Origin: JAZTZP01 sp045637525 | GTDB taxonomy: Bacteria > Bacillota > Clostridia > UBA1381 | NCBI GenBank assembly: GCA_045637525.1 | Contig: JAZTZP010000066.1 | Span: 1-7,699 of the forward strand | DNA length: 7,699 nucleotides | Direction: 5' to 3' | Part shown: positions 6,486 through 7,699 of the stretch, in pieces | Position numbering within the stretch: position 1 is the stretch's first letter | Layout of the letters: the number at the start of each line of letters is the position of its first letter | The notes under the pieces: model-generated | Databases searched by the model: none | What the model was told of the DNA's origin: nothing | Seen by the model: only the letters and a program-made list of their open reading frames with translations | Made by a program: the position numbers and the translations under genes

Positions 6486-7361
6486 TTATTCCTTTATTTT
6501 ATTCATGATATATCGTCCGGTCTGCGCCATGTGATGCAGTGCGGACGGGAACAGCTCATTCGGGAGATTCTCTATGAAGCATCCTGCTTCATATGTGAAG
6601 TCGCCGTCGTAGTTTATATCTTTTAATGCCTTTGCTACTTTATCCCAGTCGATTATTCCGTAGTAGGGAAGAGTGTGGGAGTCGTCTATGCCGTCGACGT
6701 CATGAACGTGGAGAGCTTTGAGTCTTTTTGAACCCAGCTTTGTTATAAATTCATATAAATCTTCGCAGACGAGGCATGCATGACCAATGTCGAGGCAGCC
6801 GACAAACCATTCGCTGTCAAGCGTATCAAGATATTTTATAAATTCATCGGGCTTAGAACAGGTTGAATGAATTATTTTGCGGCCCTTCGGTTTTTGCCAC
6901 ATGTTTTCAAGTGCAACCTTTATATTATACTCTTCGCAGTATGGTTTTAAGCTGTTGTAAAAATCCATGTTCATCTCAAAAAGCTTTTCCGGCACACCGG
7001 TCTCTGAAAAATCCAGATGCTGTTTCGGATGCACGATAATTGTATCTATTCCGAGGTATGATGCGTTTCGCATAGAGCGAATTATATTATTGAACATTTC
7101 TTTTGTTTTATTCTCATCGGTAAAGCTTGAATGAAAAGGCGCATGAGCCTGATTAAAGCACATTCCTTTTTGTTCGGCTAAGGCTTTAAGGTTCAGAAAA
7201 TACTCCTTAAATTCAGGGAGGTCGGTGGCTTCGTTATAGAAGCATTCCTTAAAGAAGGAGAAGTCAATAGCATCAAAGCCGGCTTTTTGCAAAAGATTTA
7301 CAGCTTCTTCACAGCTGAAACCGTGGTTTATAAGTGTTCCGGTATTTAAAGACAGTTTCAT
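6486..7361 (-). CDS. Sugar phosphate isomerase/epimerase-type TIM barrel protein
   Basis: A 291-residue cytoplasmic protein of the AP endonuclease family 2 / xylose isomerase-like TIM barrel fold, which includes sugar and sugar-acid epimerases and isomerases as well as endonuclease IV. Likely metal and catalytic residues sit at strand ends: NQAHAPFH (70-77), IIVHP with His111, VALENMW with Glu152, CLDIGHAC with Asp191 and His194, HVHD with His218/His220, and FTYEAG with Glu258. Lack of the full endonuclease IV ligand set and the general pattern favour a sugar isomerase/epimerase over a DNA repair enzyme; the substrate is unknown. The frame stays open to 7484, but the ATG at 7361 is chosen because GAAAGGA lies 9 bases before it, the protein there begins with the usual KLSLNTGTL first strand, and the promoter at 7401-7429 lies inside the longer version. 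First gene of an operon with the MATE exporter. Confidence 0.9.
   Translation of the reverse strand: MKLSLNTGTLINHGFSCEEAVNLLQKAGFDAIDFSFFKECFYNEATDLPEFKEYFLNLKALAEQKGMCFNQAHAPFHSSFTDENKTKEMFNNIIRSMRNASYLGIDTIIVHPKQHLDFSETGVPEKLFEMNMDFYNSLKPYCEEYNIKVALENMWQKPKGRKIIHSTCSKPDEFIKYLDTLDSEWFVGCLDIGHACLVCEDLYEFITKLGSKRLKALHVHDVDGIDDSHTLPYYGIIDWDKVAKALKDINYDGDFTYEAGCFIENLPNELFPSALHHMAQTGRYIMNKIKE
6490..6495 (-). promoter_or_regulatory. Ribosome binding site of the MATE gene, inside the upstream gene
   Basis: On the minus strand AAAGGA is formed by the last codons of the isomerase gene (ATA AAG GAA TAA), 7 bases before the MATE ATG. Ribosomes ending the first gene are thus placed to start the second. 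Confidence 0.8.
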
Positions 7362-7370
7362 GACAAAAAA

Positions 7371-7377
7371 TCCTTTC
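7371..7377 (-). promoter_or_regulatory. Ribosome binding site deciding the isomerase start
   Basis: GAAAGGA on the minus strand, 9 bases upstream of the ATG at 7361. No similar site precedes the alternative ATG at 7484. Confidence 0.8.
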
Positions 7378-7400
7378 GGTAATAAAAATTCAACATGATA

Positions 7401-7429
7401 ATTATAGCAGAAAATTTTTTTAAAGTCAA
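7401..7429 (-). promoter_or_regulatory. Sigma-A type promoter of the isomerase-MATE operon
   Basis: On the minus strand TTGACT (-35, 7429-7424) and a perfect TATAAT (-10, 7406-7401) are separated by exactly 17 bases. Transcription should begin near 7394, giving a leader of about 33 bases before the ATG at 7361. This is the clearest housekeeping promoter in the window and suggests steady, fairly strong expression. Confidence 0.88.
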
Positions 7430-7542
7430 TAGATTGGATTGTTTTTTTCTGCGGTTTTTGAATGAATAAATGAATTGTTAACAAGAAGATGAATTATAGT
7501 TTATCTGCGTGTTTCAGTCTGCGTTCGGTACGCTTTGCAAAT

Positions 7543-7670
7543 AGGCTCCCTTGTGTAAAGGGAGCTGTCGCTGAAAGCGACTGAGGGATTGTTTTCTAAG
7601 AAAATCAACATATTTAAGGAACAATCCCTCCACCGCAAGCGGTCCCCCTCCCTTTAGGCAAGGGAGGCTT
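7543..7670. repeat. Multi-hairpin palindromic repeat element (MITE/REP-like)
   Basis: This gene-free stretch is densely self-complementary. GCTCCCTT/AAGGGAGC (7545-7552/7558-7565), GTCGCT/AGCGAC (7567-7572/7576-7581), CCGC/GCGG (7633-7642) and CCTCCCTT/AAGGGAGG (7647-7654/7660-7667) form four small hairpins. A long-range pair GAGGGATTGTT/AACAATCCCTC (7583-7593/7620-7630) closes the middle. The outer hairpins are near mirror images of each other. Elements with this GGCTCCCTT...AAGGGAGGC plan are common non-coding repeats in gut Firmicutes genomes. No ORF or transposase is inside. The rest of 7430-7699 shows nothing recognisable. Confidence 0.75.
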
Positions 7671-7699
7671 ATGTAAACCGATTGCTAATTGCTTTTTAT

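Noticed and set aside
7362..7484. A 41-residue N-terminal extension of the isomerase starting at 7484.
   Set aside because: It contains the operon promoter, has no ribosome site and lacks family-like sequence; the start at 7361 has all three kinds of support.

Overview
The window looks like a chromosomal accessory region from a low-G+C Gram-positive bacterium, most likely a gut-type member of Clostridia. This rests on AT-rich codon use, strong AAAGGAGG-type ribosome binding sites, a near-consensus TTGACT/TATAAT promoter, an Rhs/YD-repeat protein of the style found in Firmicutes, and small palindromic repeats of the kind scattered through such genomes. The exact genus cannot be told from the sequence.

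Left half (1-5004, + strand) is a polymorphic toxin locus. A long Rhs/YD-repeat gene enters from outside the window, already open at base 2. It runs through YD repeats and the RHS core, then switches at about 3002 to a variable C-terminal tip: a hydrophobic pretoxin linker followed by a His-rich nuclease-like domain (AHHVLP ... SHRKWSH). Twelve bases later, behind a very strong ribosome binding site, lies a Cys-rich gene whose two CXXC(G) motifs and C-terminal end fit the double-CXXCG (SitI6-type) immunity family. The toxin tip in turn resembles the DUF2380/SitA6 toxin domain. The pair therefore looks like a Myxococcus-type SitA6/SitI6 toxin-immunity module carried on an Rhs vehicle.

Next comes a scar region (4175-4509). 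It holds a 25-bp imperfect inverted repeat whose loop is a 64-bp piece of Rhs YD-repeat coding sequence (about 87% identical to 2035-2098), a decaying tandem array of GTCCCCACAAAACC units, and a 24-codon piece that reads like the 3' end of another HNH-type toxin. An intact SMI1/KNR4 (SUKH) immunity gene follows at 4510-5004. I read this as the remains of a second, displaced Rhs tip module that lost its toxin but kept its immunity gene.

Right half (5136-7361, - strand) is an ordinary two-gene operon: a sugar phosphate isomerase/epimerase-type TIM barrel protein followed 3 bases later by a MATE-family multidrug/metabolite exporter. It is driven by a clear promoter at 7401-7429. A hairpin at 5053-5102 separates it from the convergent toxin locus.

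The far right end (7485-7699) has no gene; it holds a roughly 125-bp multi-hairpin palindromic repeat.
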